IMG/VR virus record: IMGVR_UViG_3300037189_019798
Coordinates: 1 to 23,979 of that record
DNA: 23,979 nt
Origin: a virus
Reading direction: 5' to 3' (one strand)
Part shown: one piece after another, positions 7,638-13,380 of the stretch
How the letters are laid out: each line of letters starts with the position of its first letter
How positions within the stretch are numbered: the stretch's first letter is position 1
Translations under genes and position numbers: made by a program
Notes under the pieces: model-generated
Seen by the model: only the letters and a program-made list of their open reading frames with translations
Told to the model about the DNA's origin: nothing
The model's database searches: none

Positions 7638-8582
7638 GGGCTGCCTCCTTTTGCACTGCCTCGGCGTCGGCCTTCGCCCGCGCCGCCCGCGCAGACGCTA
7701 CCACGTCAAACGCTTCTGCGGCATGGGTGCTGATGCGGTTGAGGCCGTCGACTCCGACGCGGCCGTCACACGCGCCCCAGACGTCGAACACCGCATGCAC
7801 GTCCGGGTGCTGACGGATGAGCCGCCGCGGGCACGTCCGCGTTGCGTGCGCGGTCCCCTCGAAAAACGTCACCCGGCCGCCGCCGTGGCATCCTCGAAAC
7901 ACGCGCTGCGGGCCGATGCAGCGGCTGCAGTCGAACTCGCTCAGGTCGACGACGACGGCAGCCCACAGCGCAGCGCTTTTCCCGGCGGCAACGTCAGGAA
8001 CCAGCGCGCCGCGGAGAACAACGGGCCCAGCAGCCCAGCCAGCCGCACGCCCTCCCAGAGGTCGACACCCTCGGGCGCGTCGATGCCGCCGAGGTGGACG
8101 ATGACCTTCCGCACGATGGCGAACTGCGCGGCGACGACAACCTCGTCTGCTGCGCGGCGCGCGGTCGCCGAGGAGCCCTGCCGCTCGAGCTCGGCCAGCG
8201 CCGCCCAGGCATCAGCCAGGGCAGCCATCAAATCGAGCCGCTCGGCCTGCGACAGGACGGCGCATGTGATGACGAGCCCGTCGATGCCCTCAGGCGCGAC
8301 GAACTCCCCGAGCTCGACCAGCGCGTGCCCCGCGGTCGCCTGCAGCAGCTCGCCGGCGAGGCGGGCCAGCGCGACGCTGTCCTGCTTCTGCTTCGCCTCG
8401 GCGATGGCGGCGGCGATGCGCTCGACCGCCGGCCATGCCGTCTCGTCGTCGAGCGGGACGCCGGCCTTGACGCGCGCGGCAATCTCGTCTGCTCGGGCGC
8501 GGCGCGCCTCGTTCCATGCGGCCTCGAGCACCGCCCGCAGGGGGGCGGGCTGCGCCCGCTGCCCCGGGAAGACCAGCAGCAT
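7627..8582 (-). CDS. Tail assembly chaperone GT fusion made by -1 frameshift (318 aa)
   Basis: A -1 slip at the G_GGA_AAA heptamer (7977-7983) joins codons 1-202 of the G-like protein to 116 residues in the -1 frame, stopping at 7627-7629. The extension begins SALWAAVVVDLSEFDCSRC and carries a Cys-rich motif (CSRC, then RGCH, then TCPRRL) followed by a helix and charged C-terminus. CPRRLI-type segments like this occur in small phage proteins encoded just before tape measures. The extension has no good start of its own: the first in-frame GTG (7902) would cut off the CSRC pair. In lambda, the minor gpGT product bridges tube subunits and tape measure during tail assembly, and the position here is identical. 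The fusion is inferred from sequence, with strong support from the slippery site, frame and motif continuity. Confidence 0.85.
7941..8582 (-). CDS. Tail assembly chaperone, G-like major product (213 aa)
   Basis: The unshifted product starts at ATG 8582 in a TGATG overlap with the tail tube stop and ends at 7941. It is mostly helical and rich in Ala, Leu, Glu and Arg. Most helices span residues 12-165, ending in a hydrophobic stretch (GLLGPLFSAARWFLTLPPGK) just before the slippery codons GGA AAA. After that only 11 residues remain before the stop. In lambda, gpG binds the tape measure together with a smaller amount of gpGT and is lost from the mature tail. Position between tube and tape measure, helical content and the frameshift signal together support the call, although sequence likeness to lambda gpG itself is not evident to me. 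Confidence 0.83.
   Translation of the reverse strand: MLLVFPGQRAQPAPLRAVLEAAWNEARRARADEIAARVKAGVPLDDETAWPAVERIAAAIAEAKQKQDSVALARLAGELLQATAGHALVELGEFVAPEGIDGLVITCAVLSQAERLDLMAALADAWAALAELERQGSSATARRAADEVVVAAQFAIVRKVIVHLGGIDAPEGVDLWEGVRLAGLLGPLFSAARWFLTLPPGKALRCGLPSSST
7977..7983 (-). promoter_or_regulatory. Programmed -1 ribosomal frameshift site GGGAAAA
   Basis: Read on the minus strand, the zero-frame codons are CCG GGA AAA GCG. The heptamer G_GGA_AAA therefore has the canonical X_XXY_YYZ form (X=G, Y=A, Z=A) and differs from the lambda G/GT site G_GGA_AAG only in the last base. After a -1 slip the next codon starts at 7977 and the frame is open for 116 residues to 7627. The zero frame stops 36 bases after the heptamer (stop at 7941-7943). 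GC-rich sequence follows the site and could pair, but I did not establish a defined stimulatory structure. Confidence 0.88.
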
Positions 8583-9835
8583 CAGAACACCCCGAGCGAG
8601 AACGGCGAGCCGCTGGCGGGCGCGGTCGCGAACGCCTGGAAAGGCAGCACCGCGAACGGGCCGCCCTCGCGCACACCGGCCGAGCGGAAGTCGGCGGCCG
8701 GGATGCGAAGGAACATCGCCGCGCCGGCGGCCGTGCCCACCTGCAGGCTGACGTCGACCGACGAGGGCGCCGCGCCCGTCGCCGAGCCGTCGCCGAGAAT
8801 GTCGTTCAGGAACGGCGACACGCCCGCGCCGCCGGTGTCGTCGCTGACGTCGCCGATGACGCCCGCGTTGTCGCCAACGTAGAGCTCGCCCTCGAGCATG
8901 ATGTTCGTCTTGTCGGTCGCGAGCCCGCCGCGGACGCCGTTGATGCCCGTCGTCGTCTCACGCATGACCATGCCGATGTTCACGGTCAGCCTGGCGCTGC
9001 GGAGCATGAAGGCGTTCGCGCCGATGAAGAACTGGCTGCCGCCCGAGACAACCGGCGAGCCGGCGGTCGGCGCAGCGAAGGAAGGGTTCGCCTCGGCCTG
9101 GTCGTCCCAGTCGTTCGGCAGGAAGGCGAAGTCGGCCTCGACGAGGCCGGCGTTCGGCACGTTCAGCACCAGCGACGATGGCTGGCAGTCTGCGTAGCGG
9201 CGGCGCCAGTTTTCGCCCTCGGCGTTGAACCACACCGGCGTGTGAACGGTCTGGCTGGTGCTGACGCTGTAGCGCGCGGCGCGGATGACGGCCGAGGATG
9301 CCGTCGGCGTGCCGATCCATGCGCGGTCAACGGTGACGGTCGTGGTGCCGCCGCCGCTGACAACCTGGCGGGCCTCGGTCCCGATGGACGTCTGCACCAA
9401 GATGATATCGAGGTTCGCGAGGACGTTCGTCGACACGGTCAGCGACGAGCCGGTGCCCGACGTCACCGTCGGCGCGGCGCCCACCGTCGTCGTCGCCGCG
9501 GTGCTGCCGAACAGCGACGCCAGAAGGTTGCCCTGCTCCATGACGAGCTCCCAGCCGCCGGCCGACGTGATTCCCGCGCCGGTGTTGCCGCTGATGCCCT
9601 TGAACTCGACGGGCAGCTGCAGCTCCGCGATGTCCTTCACGCCGAACACGCGCATGAAGCGGCGGCCGTCGACGCTGTAGAGCGCGCGGTCGATGGCCTG
9701 CCGCGTTCGAGGCAGAAACGACGGGACAGCCGCTCGCGGGAGCACCGTGGCGAACGATGCCGGCGCGGTGCCGATGGTCGTGGCGCTGGCGTTCAGACCG
9801 TAGGACAGGGAAAGCAGTCGGGCTACGTCGGTCAT
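8582..9835 (-). CDS. Major tail tube protein (417 aa)
   Basis: The protein lies between the tail terminator-like gene and the chaperone pair, the slot of the major tail protein in lambda/HK97-type phages. It is beta-rich and Thr/Val/Gly-rich. Features include an N-terminal SYGLNASATTIGTAP stretch, VDGRRFMRVFGVKDIAELQLPV (55-76), a TVTVDRAWIG strand pair (about 168-177), a central RYSVSTSQTVHTPVWFNAEG segment, and a C-terminal VSLQVGTAAGAAMFLRIP sheet (about 367-384). At 417 residues it is larger than a minimal tube protein (about 150-250), so an extra surface domain is likely, perhaps the Ser/Thr/Gly-rich part near 110-165. ATG at 9835 overlaps the upstream stop (ATGA), giving coupling. The tube call rests mainly on order and composition. 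Confidence 0.78.
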   Translation of the reverse strand: MTDVARLLSLSYGLNASATTIGTAPASFATVLPRAAVPSFLPRTRQAIDRALYSVDGRRFMRVFGVKDIAELQLPVEFKGISGNTGAGITSAGGWELVMEQGNLLASLFGSTAATTTVGAAPTVTSGTGSSLTVSTNVLANLDIILVQTSIGTEARQVVSGGGTTTVTVDRAWIGTPTASSAVIRAARYSVSTSQTVHTPVWFNAEGENWRRRYADCQPSSLVLNVPNAGLVEADFAFLPNDWDDQAEANPSFAAPTAGSPVVSGGSQFFIGANAFMLRSARLTVNIGMVMRETTTGINGVRGGLATDKTNIMLEGELYVGDNAGVIGDVSDDTGGAGVSPFLNDILGDGSATGAAPSSVDVSLQVGTAAGAAMFLRIPAADFRSAGVREGGPFAVLPFQAFATAPASGSPFSLGVF

Positions 9836-10284
9836 AGTGTCACCTCGAGGGGGAACGTGATACGCAGACGGCGACCGCCCTCGACGTCCTCGAGGCCGGC
9901 GCGAAACAGCACGTCGGCGTCAACGGCCCCGACGTTGCGGATGGTAGATGCTGGCCGATTCCAGTTGCTGTCGCGCATGAGCGCCGCGGTGATGGCCTCG
10001 AAGTCCTCGGCCATGCAGCTATCGAGCAGCCCGCTGTCGTTGGCTGCTTGGTACTCAACAACCAACTCGACGTCGTACATGCCCTCATTGACCTGCAGGC
10101 GAGAGGGGCCGCGACGAAACCCCTGTACCGCTCGCAGCCAGAAGCGACGACGGCCGCCGACGGGCTGCGCATCGTCCCCGCGCGCATCATGGCGGAACTT
10201 GTCGCCGAGTCCGAGCAGCAGCGTCGTCGGCGCCGTCGCCTCGACGATGCTGACGAGTTGAGCGCGGGCGATGGCGTAGCTCAT
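9832..10284 (-). CDS. Tail terminator/tail completion-like protein (150 aa)
   Basis: This 150-residue protein starts MSYAIARAQLVSIVEATAP, with an N-terminal helix. A beta-type segment follows (GMYDVELVVEYQAAND, about 68-83), then a helix (EDFEAITAALMRD, about 93-105), a strand region (STIRNVGAVDADVLF, about 112-126), and a C-terminal strand (RRLRITFPLEVTL). This helix/strand order and length match the gpU/gp17-type tail terminator fold that caps the tube after elongation. Gene order agrees: directly before the tube gene and directly after the connector-like gene. The ATG at 10284 overlaps the upstream stop (ATGA), and its own stop overlaps the tube start. A small head-tail joining protein is the main alternative. 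Confidence 0.7.
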   Translation of the reverse strand: MSYAIARAQLVSIVEATAPTTLLLGLGDKFRHDARGDDAQPVGGRRRFWLRAVQGFRRGPSRLQVNEGMYDVELVVEYQAANDSGLLDSCMAEDFEAITAALMRDSNWNRPASTIRNVGAVDADVLFRAGLEDVEGGRRLRITFPLEVTL

Positions 10285-11174
10285 CGGCTGATTCGCATGG
10301 TGTCAAACCTGCGCTCGTTGCCGGTGTCGCGTGGCGTCGATTCGTCTTGGCTACGCACGGCGAAGTCGGCGCGCGCCAGCGTCGTCTGCTGCTGCTGTTC
10401 GTGAAGCTCGCGCATGCGGCTCACAAAGTCGGTCGCGAACCGCGGGTCGGGCTCGATGAGGTGAAGCACGCAGGCCGTCGCATGCCATGGGATGAGCGCC
10501 TCGTCGCTGATGACGTCCTCGTCAAGGATGCCCTTCGCCGCCAGCGCCGGAACGATGCGATGCTCCCACGCCGCTTGGATGGTTTCCTCGTAGTCGATGT
10601 CATTCGTGTCGCGCAGCGACGCGAGGATGGGGTATGCATGCGTCAGCATCGTCGGGTTCAGCCGCGGGGACGTGATGCGGTTGACGACGCGGAACGATTC
10701 GCTCCACTCATAGGTGGACCCGTTGATGACAGCCCGGAACAGCGCCAGCGCGTCGCCCACTTGGTCGGTCTGCGCAGCAGTCAACGCGACGGTGACAGCC
10801 CAGCCCTTCAGGGCCGAGCCGTTCCGCACGGTGCATGGCAGCGGCTCGGCCGTGCGCAGCTGGTTCGTCGTGCCGCCCTCAAGGGCCCGCACGTCCAGGT
10901 GACGACCGTTGCCGGGTTCAAGCAGGTAGCGCCGGTTTGCGACGAGGGCGACCGAGGCTGACAGCGTGACGTGGTCGTCGCCTTCCTGATGGGCGCCCAG
11001 CGTCGTCGCTGACAACGTGTCGACCGTCGCCGGGTCGTAGGTCGTGCCTTGCACCGCAGGCATCAGCAGCTTCACCGTCGCCGACGTCGGCGCCTCCAGC
11101 AGCAGGCGCTGGGGCGCGAGGCGCGGGTAGGTGACCAGCGTCTGCGTCGATGCCCGGAGGATTTTCTGTTCCAC
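10281..11174 (-). CDS. Putative head-tail connector/adaptor protein, first gene of the tail operon (297 aa)
   Basis: The gene begins at GTG 11174 (V/MEQKILRASTQT) with no Shine-Dalgarno site. Instead a TACGCT box ends 7 bases before the start, suggesting a leaderless mRNA. The N-terminal half (residues 20-130) is beta-type; the C-terminal half (about 165-275) is helical, including YEETIQAAWEHRIVPALAAKG, a DEALIPWHATACVLHLIE segment and a Gln run (QQQQ). The helical part recalls gp6/gp36-type head-tail adaptors in size and style, and the gene precedes the tail terminator, so a joining protein is the best guess. I do not recognise a named family with certainty. Its 5' end is separated from the divergent peptidase gene by only 46 bases. 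Confidence 0.62.
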   Translation of the reverse strand: MEQKILRASTQTLVTYPRLAPQRLLLEAPTSATVKLLMPAVQGTTYDPATVDTLSATTLGAHQEGDDHVTLSASVALVANRRYLLEPGNGRHLDVRALEGGTTNQLRTAEPLPCTVRNGSALKGWAVTVALTAAQTDQVGDALALFRAVINGSTYEWSESFRVVNRITSPRLNPTMLTHAYPILASLRDTNDIDYEETIQAAWEHRIVPALAAKGILDEDVISDEALIPWHATACVLHLIEPDPRFATDFVSRMRELHEQQQQTTLARADFAVRSQDESTPRDTGNERRFDTMRISR

Positions 11175-11181
11175 GGCCGAG

Positions 11182-11187
11182 AGCGTA
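11182..11187 (-). promoter_or_regulatory. -10 box TACGCT of the tail operon (leaderless start)
   Basis: TACGCT lies 7 bases upstream of the GTG at 11174 on the minus strand, so transcription would begin at or very near the start codon. No Shine-Dalgarno sequence exists between them. A convincing -35 hexamer is not seen at 16-18 bp; the area there is GC-rich palindrome. The tail genes from here to the left edge all overlap or nearly abut, so this is the likely promoter of the entire tail operon. Confidence 0.5.
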
Positions 11188-11190
11188 TCC

Positions 11191-11204
11191 CGGCGCGCGC
11201 GCCG
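11191..11204. promoter_or_regulatory. 14-bp GC palindrome between divergent promoters
   Basis: The sequence CGGCGCGCGCGCCG is a perfect palindrome with an alternating CG core. Its centre (between 11197 and 11198) coincides within half a base with the midpoint of the two divergent TANNNT boxes (11182-11187 and 11209-11214). It could be an operator for a dimeric regulator, a structural (Z-DNA-prone) element, or a chance product of GC-rich DNA. Its central placement favours a function but does not prove one. Confidence 0.4.
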
Positions 11205-11208
11205 CGGC

Positions 11209-11214
11209 TACCCT
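11209..11214 (+). promoter_or_regulatory. -10 box TACCCT of the M15 peptidase gene (leaderless start)
   Basis: TACCCT ends 6 bases before the ATG at 11221 on the plus strand, with no ribosome-binding sequence in between. The position a -35 element would occupy (about 11186-11191) overlaps the -10 box of the opposite promoter, so RNA polymerase could probably hold only one of the two promoters at a time. No good -35 match is seen. Confidence 0.5.
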
Positions 11215-11220
11215 GCCCCG

Positions 11221-11688
11221 ATGCAGCTCTCGCCCTCGTTCTCGCTCGCCGAGCTCAGCCGCTCAGAGGCCGCCGCCCGTCGCGGGCTCGACAACACGCC
11301 GCCGCCGGAGGTCATCGAGAACCTGCGGGCCCTTTGCCTGCAGGTCCTGCAGCCCCTGCGCAACGGGCTCGGTCGTCCGATTCGCATCAACAGCGGGTAC
11401 CGCGGGCCGGCAGCGAACCGGGCCGTCGGCGGCAAGGCCTCGAGCCAGCACGCCGCAGGCGAGGCCGCCGACATCGAGTCCGCAGGCGTCGACACAAAGC
11501 GCCTCGCGCAGACCATCGTCGACCTCAGCCTGCCGTTCGACCAGCTCATCCTTGAGTTTTACGTCGTCGGCGAGCCGCGGTCGGGCTGGGTGCATGTCTC
11601 CCACAAGCGCAACGGCCCGCAGCGCGGCGAGGTGCTGCGAGCCGTTCGGCTGCCTGCGGGCGTCAGCTACTTGCCGGGGCTGTCCTGA
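11221..11688 (+). CDS. M15-family zinc peptidase, probable endolysin (155 aa)
   Basis: This is the only plus-strand gene supported in the window. The protein matches the Peptidase_M15_3 / DD-carboxypeptidase-like fold. It contains INSGYRGPAANRAVGG (56-71), the zinc motif SxHxxGxAxD as SQHAAGEAAD (75-84, ligands His77 and Asp84) and WVHVS (123-127, third ligand His125). The catalytic acid is probably in the PFDQLILEF segment (105-113). M15 enzymes cut peptide bonds in peptidoglycan stems or bridges and serve as phage endolysins or tail-associated lysins. There is no signal peptide or cell-wall-binding domain, so release would need a holin. I chose ATG 11221 because it follows a TACCCT box; a longer frame from 11131 would overlap the divergent gene. 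Its 3' end overlaps the membrane protein gene on the other strand by 22 bases. Confidence 0.9.
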   Translation: MQLSPSFSLAELSRSEAAARRGLDNTPPPEVIENLRALCLQVLQPLRNGLGRPIRINSGYRGPAANRAVGGKASSQHAAGEAADIESAGVDTKRLAQTIVDLSLPFDQLILEFYVVGEPRSGWVHVSHKRNGPQRGEVLRAVRLPAGVSYLPGLS

Positions 11689-12047
11689 TGATGGACGCCG
11701 CGGGCTGCATCGAGCGCATCGGCCGTCGCCTGCGCAGCGTCGGCTTCGTCCTGCAGCTGCAGCGCGACCTTGTCGTTGCCGGCGTCGCTGTCGGCCAGCA
11801 GCTCGGCCGCGCGGCGGCGCTTGGCTGCTGCGAGGGCCCGCTGCCGGGTCGCGATGGCAATCAACACGCGGGCACCCAGCCAGGCGAGGACGGGGCCGGC
11901 GAGGCTGCCGAGGTACGGCAGCCAGCCAGGCACGCCCGCCGGCGCTGGCGTCGTCGTGGCGACCGCTAGCGTGGCGAGGGTTGACGTAGCCCCTGCAGCC
12001 ATGGCGCCCGTGTGCTCGCCGATGATGCTGACCACCCCATGAGTCAT
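11667..12047 (-). CDS. Small membrane protein, holin or spanin-like candidate (126 aa)
   Basis: ATG at 12047 shares one base with the patatin stop (TGATG) and has GGAGGGG about 4-5 bases upstream. The protein has a weakly hydrophobic N-terminal stretch (residues 14-31), one clear membrane segment (about 42-66, GWLPYLGSLAGPVLAWLGAR onward), a strongly basic turn (RQRALAAAKRRR, 68-79), and an Ala/Asp/Gln-rich cytoplasmic-type helix (80-116). Small size, one or two membrane spans, a highly charged C-terminus and a convergent M15 peptidase fit a class II/III holin. The long helical tail would also suit an i-spanin or membrane-tethering role. No known holin family is evident to me. Its 3' end overlaps the opposing peptidase gene by 22 bases. 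Confidence 0.68.
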   Translation of the reverse strand: MTHGVVSIIGEHTGAMAAGATSTLATLAVATTTPAPAGVPGWLPYLGSLAGPVLAWLGARVLIAIATRQRALAAAKRRRAAELLADSDAGNDKVALQLQDEADAAQATADALDAARGVHHQDSPGK

Positions 12048-12853
12048 CACCCCTCCAGCTGCGCGCGCCGCATCGCCTCGATGCCTGCGTCCCAGCGCTG
12101 CTGAATATCGTCCGTGGAGAGGGAGAAGTCGAGCCCATCGCCGCCCGGCACGTCGACGATGGAGACGGCCGCCTTGTCGCTGCGGTAGGCGTTGTCCGCC
12201 GCCCATTGCCGCAGGCCGGCGAGGGCCCACAGATAGGCCTTGAGGTCGCGCACCGGACGCAGACCGTCTCGCCGCTGCGCCGGCCGGATGCCGACCGTCG
12301 GCGTGTCGGGCTGGTCGTCGAACAGGTCGAGCCCGAAATTCATTGACACGCCGCCGTCGACGTGAAGCCGGTTGCCGACGCCGAGCCCGCGAATCTCCTG
12401 CGCAGCGAACACGCCGGGGATAGCGGCCGTTGCTGTCGCTGCGTCCTCGACGAGCACGTTCGGCGTCGCCCAGGAGGACAGCACCCGGGGCGCGCGCGCG
12501 TACAGGTCGCCGACGACGACGGCGACGGGGCGCCGGGCATCGCCGAGGCGGGCGCCCTCGCCGATGAGGTTCCGCGCCGTCGCCCGCAGCGCATCGCCCC
12601 TGCACCAGCCATAGCGCGACAGGAAGCAGCCGAGGTCGCCGTCGAGCAGCCGGTTGTCAGCGAGCGCATGCGCAAGGACGGCCTGCAGGCGCTCGGGGTC
12701 GACGTCGAACGCGACGGCCAGCGCGACCAGCCCGCCCGCCGAGGTGCCGGCGACGCGGCGAATGACGCGCCGTTGACGGAGCTCGTAGGCCGCGGCGGCG
12801 AGGCCGACGCAGTTGGAGCCGCCGCCCTGCAGGACGACGTCGACGCCCGTCAT
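12047..12853 (-). CDS. Patatin-like phospholipase (268 aa)
   Basis: The protein has the complete patatin signature: an oxyanion-hole stretch VVLQGGGSNCVG (6-17), the nucleophile elbow GTSAG (36-40, Ser38) and the dyad motif HVDGG (164-168, Asp166). Patatins are acyl hydrolases that cut fatty acids from phospholipids or other lipids, using a Ser-Asp dyad. The usual basic residue in the oxyanion loop is not obvious (SNCVG follows GGG), so activity could differ. The length is near a minimal patatin domain. No signal peptide is present, so it would act from the cytoplasm or after lysis. It starts in an ATGA overlap with the gene before and ends in a TGATG overlap with a small membrane protein. 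Association with membrane proteins and a nearby endolysin suggests a role in envelope disruption; superinfection exclusion or lysogenic conversion are alternatives. Confidence 0.88.
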   Translation of the reverse strand: MTGVDVVLQGGGSNCVGLAAAAYELRQRRVIRRVAGTSAGGLVALAVAFDVDPERLQAVLAHALADNRLLDGDLGCFLSRYGWCRGDALRATARNLIGEGARLGDARRPVAVVVGDLYARAPRVLSSWATPNVLVEDAATATAAIPGVFAAQEIRGLGVGNRLHVDGGVSMNFGLDLFDDQPDTPTVGIRPAQRRDGLRPVRDLKAYLWALAGLRQWAADNAYRSDKAAVSIVDVPGGDGLDFSLSTDDIQQRWDAGIEAMRRAQLEG

Positions 12854-13380
12854 GGCGCACCCGGGCCGGCATCGATGGCCAGCAGGTTGAACGCCTCGGT
12901 GCGCTCCTCGGGCGCCGAGCTGCCCGCCCATTGCACCGGCAGTCCGGCCGGCGAGGTCGGCGTGAGCGTCGCGAGAACCTCGCCGCTGACGTTGCCCCCG
13001 GCGTCCTGCCCGGTGAGCGCCTGCCGCCACTCGGCCGCCTGCTGACGGGACAGCGCGACGGCGACGACGCAGCCAGAGTCGGCAGCGACGGTGCGGAACC
13101 CGTTGATTGCGCCGCCCTCGAGCAGCGCCACGAGGATGCGCGCCGCCTTCGCCTGGTCGCCCTCGAGGCCGGTCGCCTCGCCGGGCCGGTCGCCGCCGCC
13201 CTCGAGCAGGGTCGGGCATTGCTCGGCCGCCGGGCGGGCCGCCATGACGCAGTCACCCTCGGGGGCGCACTCGACGATGAGCTCGGCGCCGGGCTCGAGG
13301 ACGCCCTGCACGATGGTGACGCCGCCGACGATGGAGCCGGCGAGCGCGACGAGAAGACCGGCGAGCGTGGTTCGGTTCAT
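12850..13380 (-). CDS. Membrane-anchored or exported Cys-containing protein (176 aa)
   Basis: ATG at 13380 overlaps the stop of the LamG-like gene (ATGA); 57 bases of upstream open frame are ignored because they would lie inside that gene. Residues 1-5 (MNRTT) precede a hydrophobic segment (LAGLLVALAGSIVGGVTIV, about 6-24), which is either an uncleaved anchor or a signal peptide. The remaining domain is acidic and soluble and has four Cys (38, 44, 55, 104), consistent with disulfides outside the cytoplasm. A helix (GDQAKAARILVALLEGG, about 74-90) and SRQQAAEWRQALTG are notable. I do not recognise the family. Being just upstream of the phospholipase and a holin-like gene, it could be a regulator, partner or spanin-type component of an envelope-acting system. 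Confidence 0.7.
   Translation of the reverse strand: MNRTTLAGLLVALAGSIVGGVTIVQGVLEPGAELIVECAPEGDCVMAARPAAEQCPTLLEGGGDRPGEATGLEGDQAKAARILVALLEGGAINGFRTVAADSGCVVAVALSRQQAAEWRQALTGQDAGGNVSGEVLATLTPTSPAGLPVQWAGSSAPEERTEAFNLLAIDAGPGAP

Noticed and set aside
7627-7902. Independent 91-aa gene from GTG 7902
   Set aside because: The start lacks a ribosome site and would remove the CSRC pair; the -1 frameshift from the upstream chaperone explains the frame better.
7255-10261. Two long plus-strand open frames (about 498 and 581 codons)
   Set aside because: They lie antisense to the tape measure, chaperones, tube and terminator genes; GC-rich codon structure keeps the opposite strand open.
11131-11220. 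Earlier start for the M15 peptidase
   Set aside because: It would overlap the divergent connector gene, adds an Arg-rich non-conserved stretch, and ignores the TACCCT box before ATG 11221.
12854-13219. N-terminal extension of the patatin frame
   Set aside because: Translation is Arg/Gly-rich shadow of the 176-aa gene; ATG 12853 gives a 4-base overlap and the standard distance to the GGG motif.
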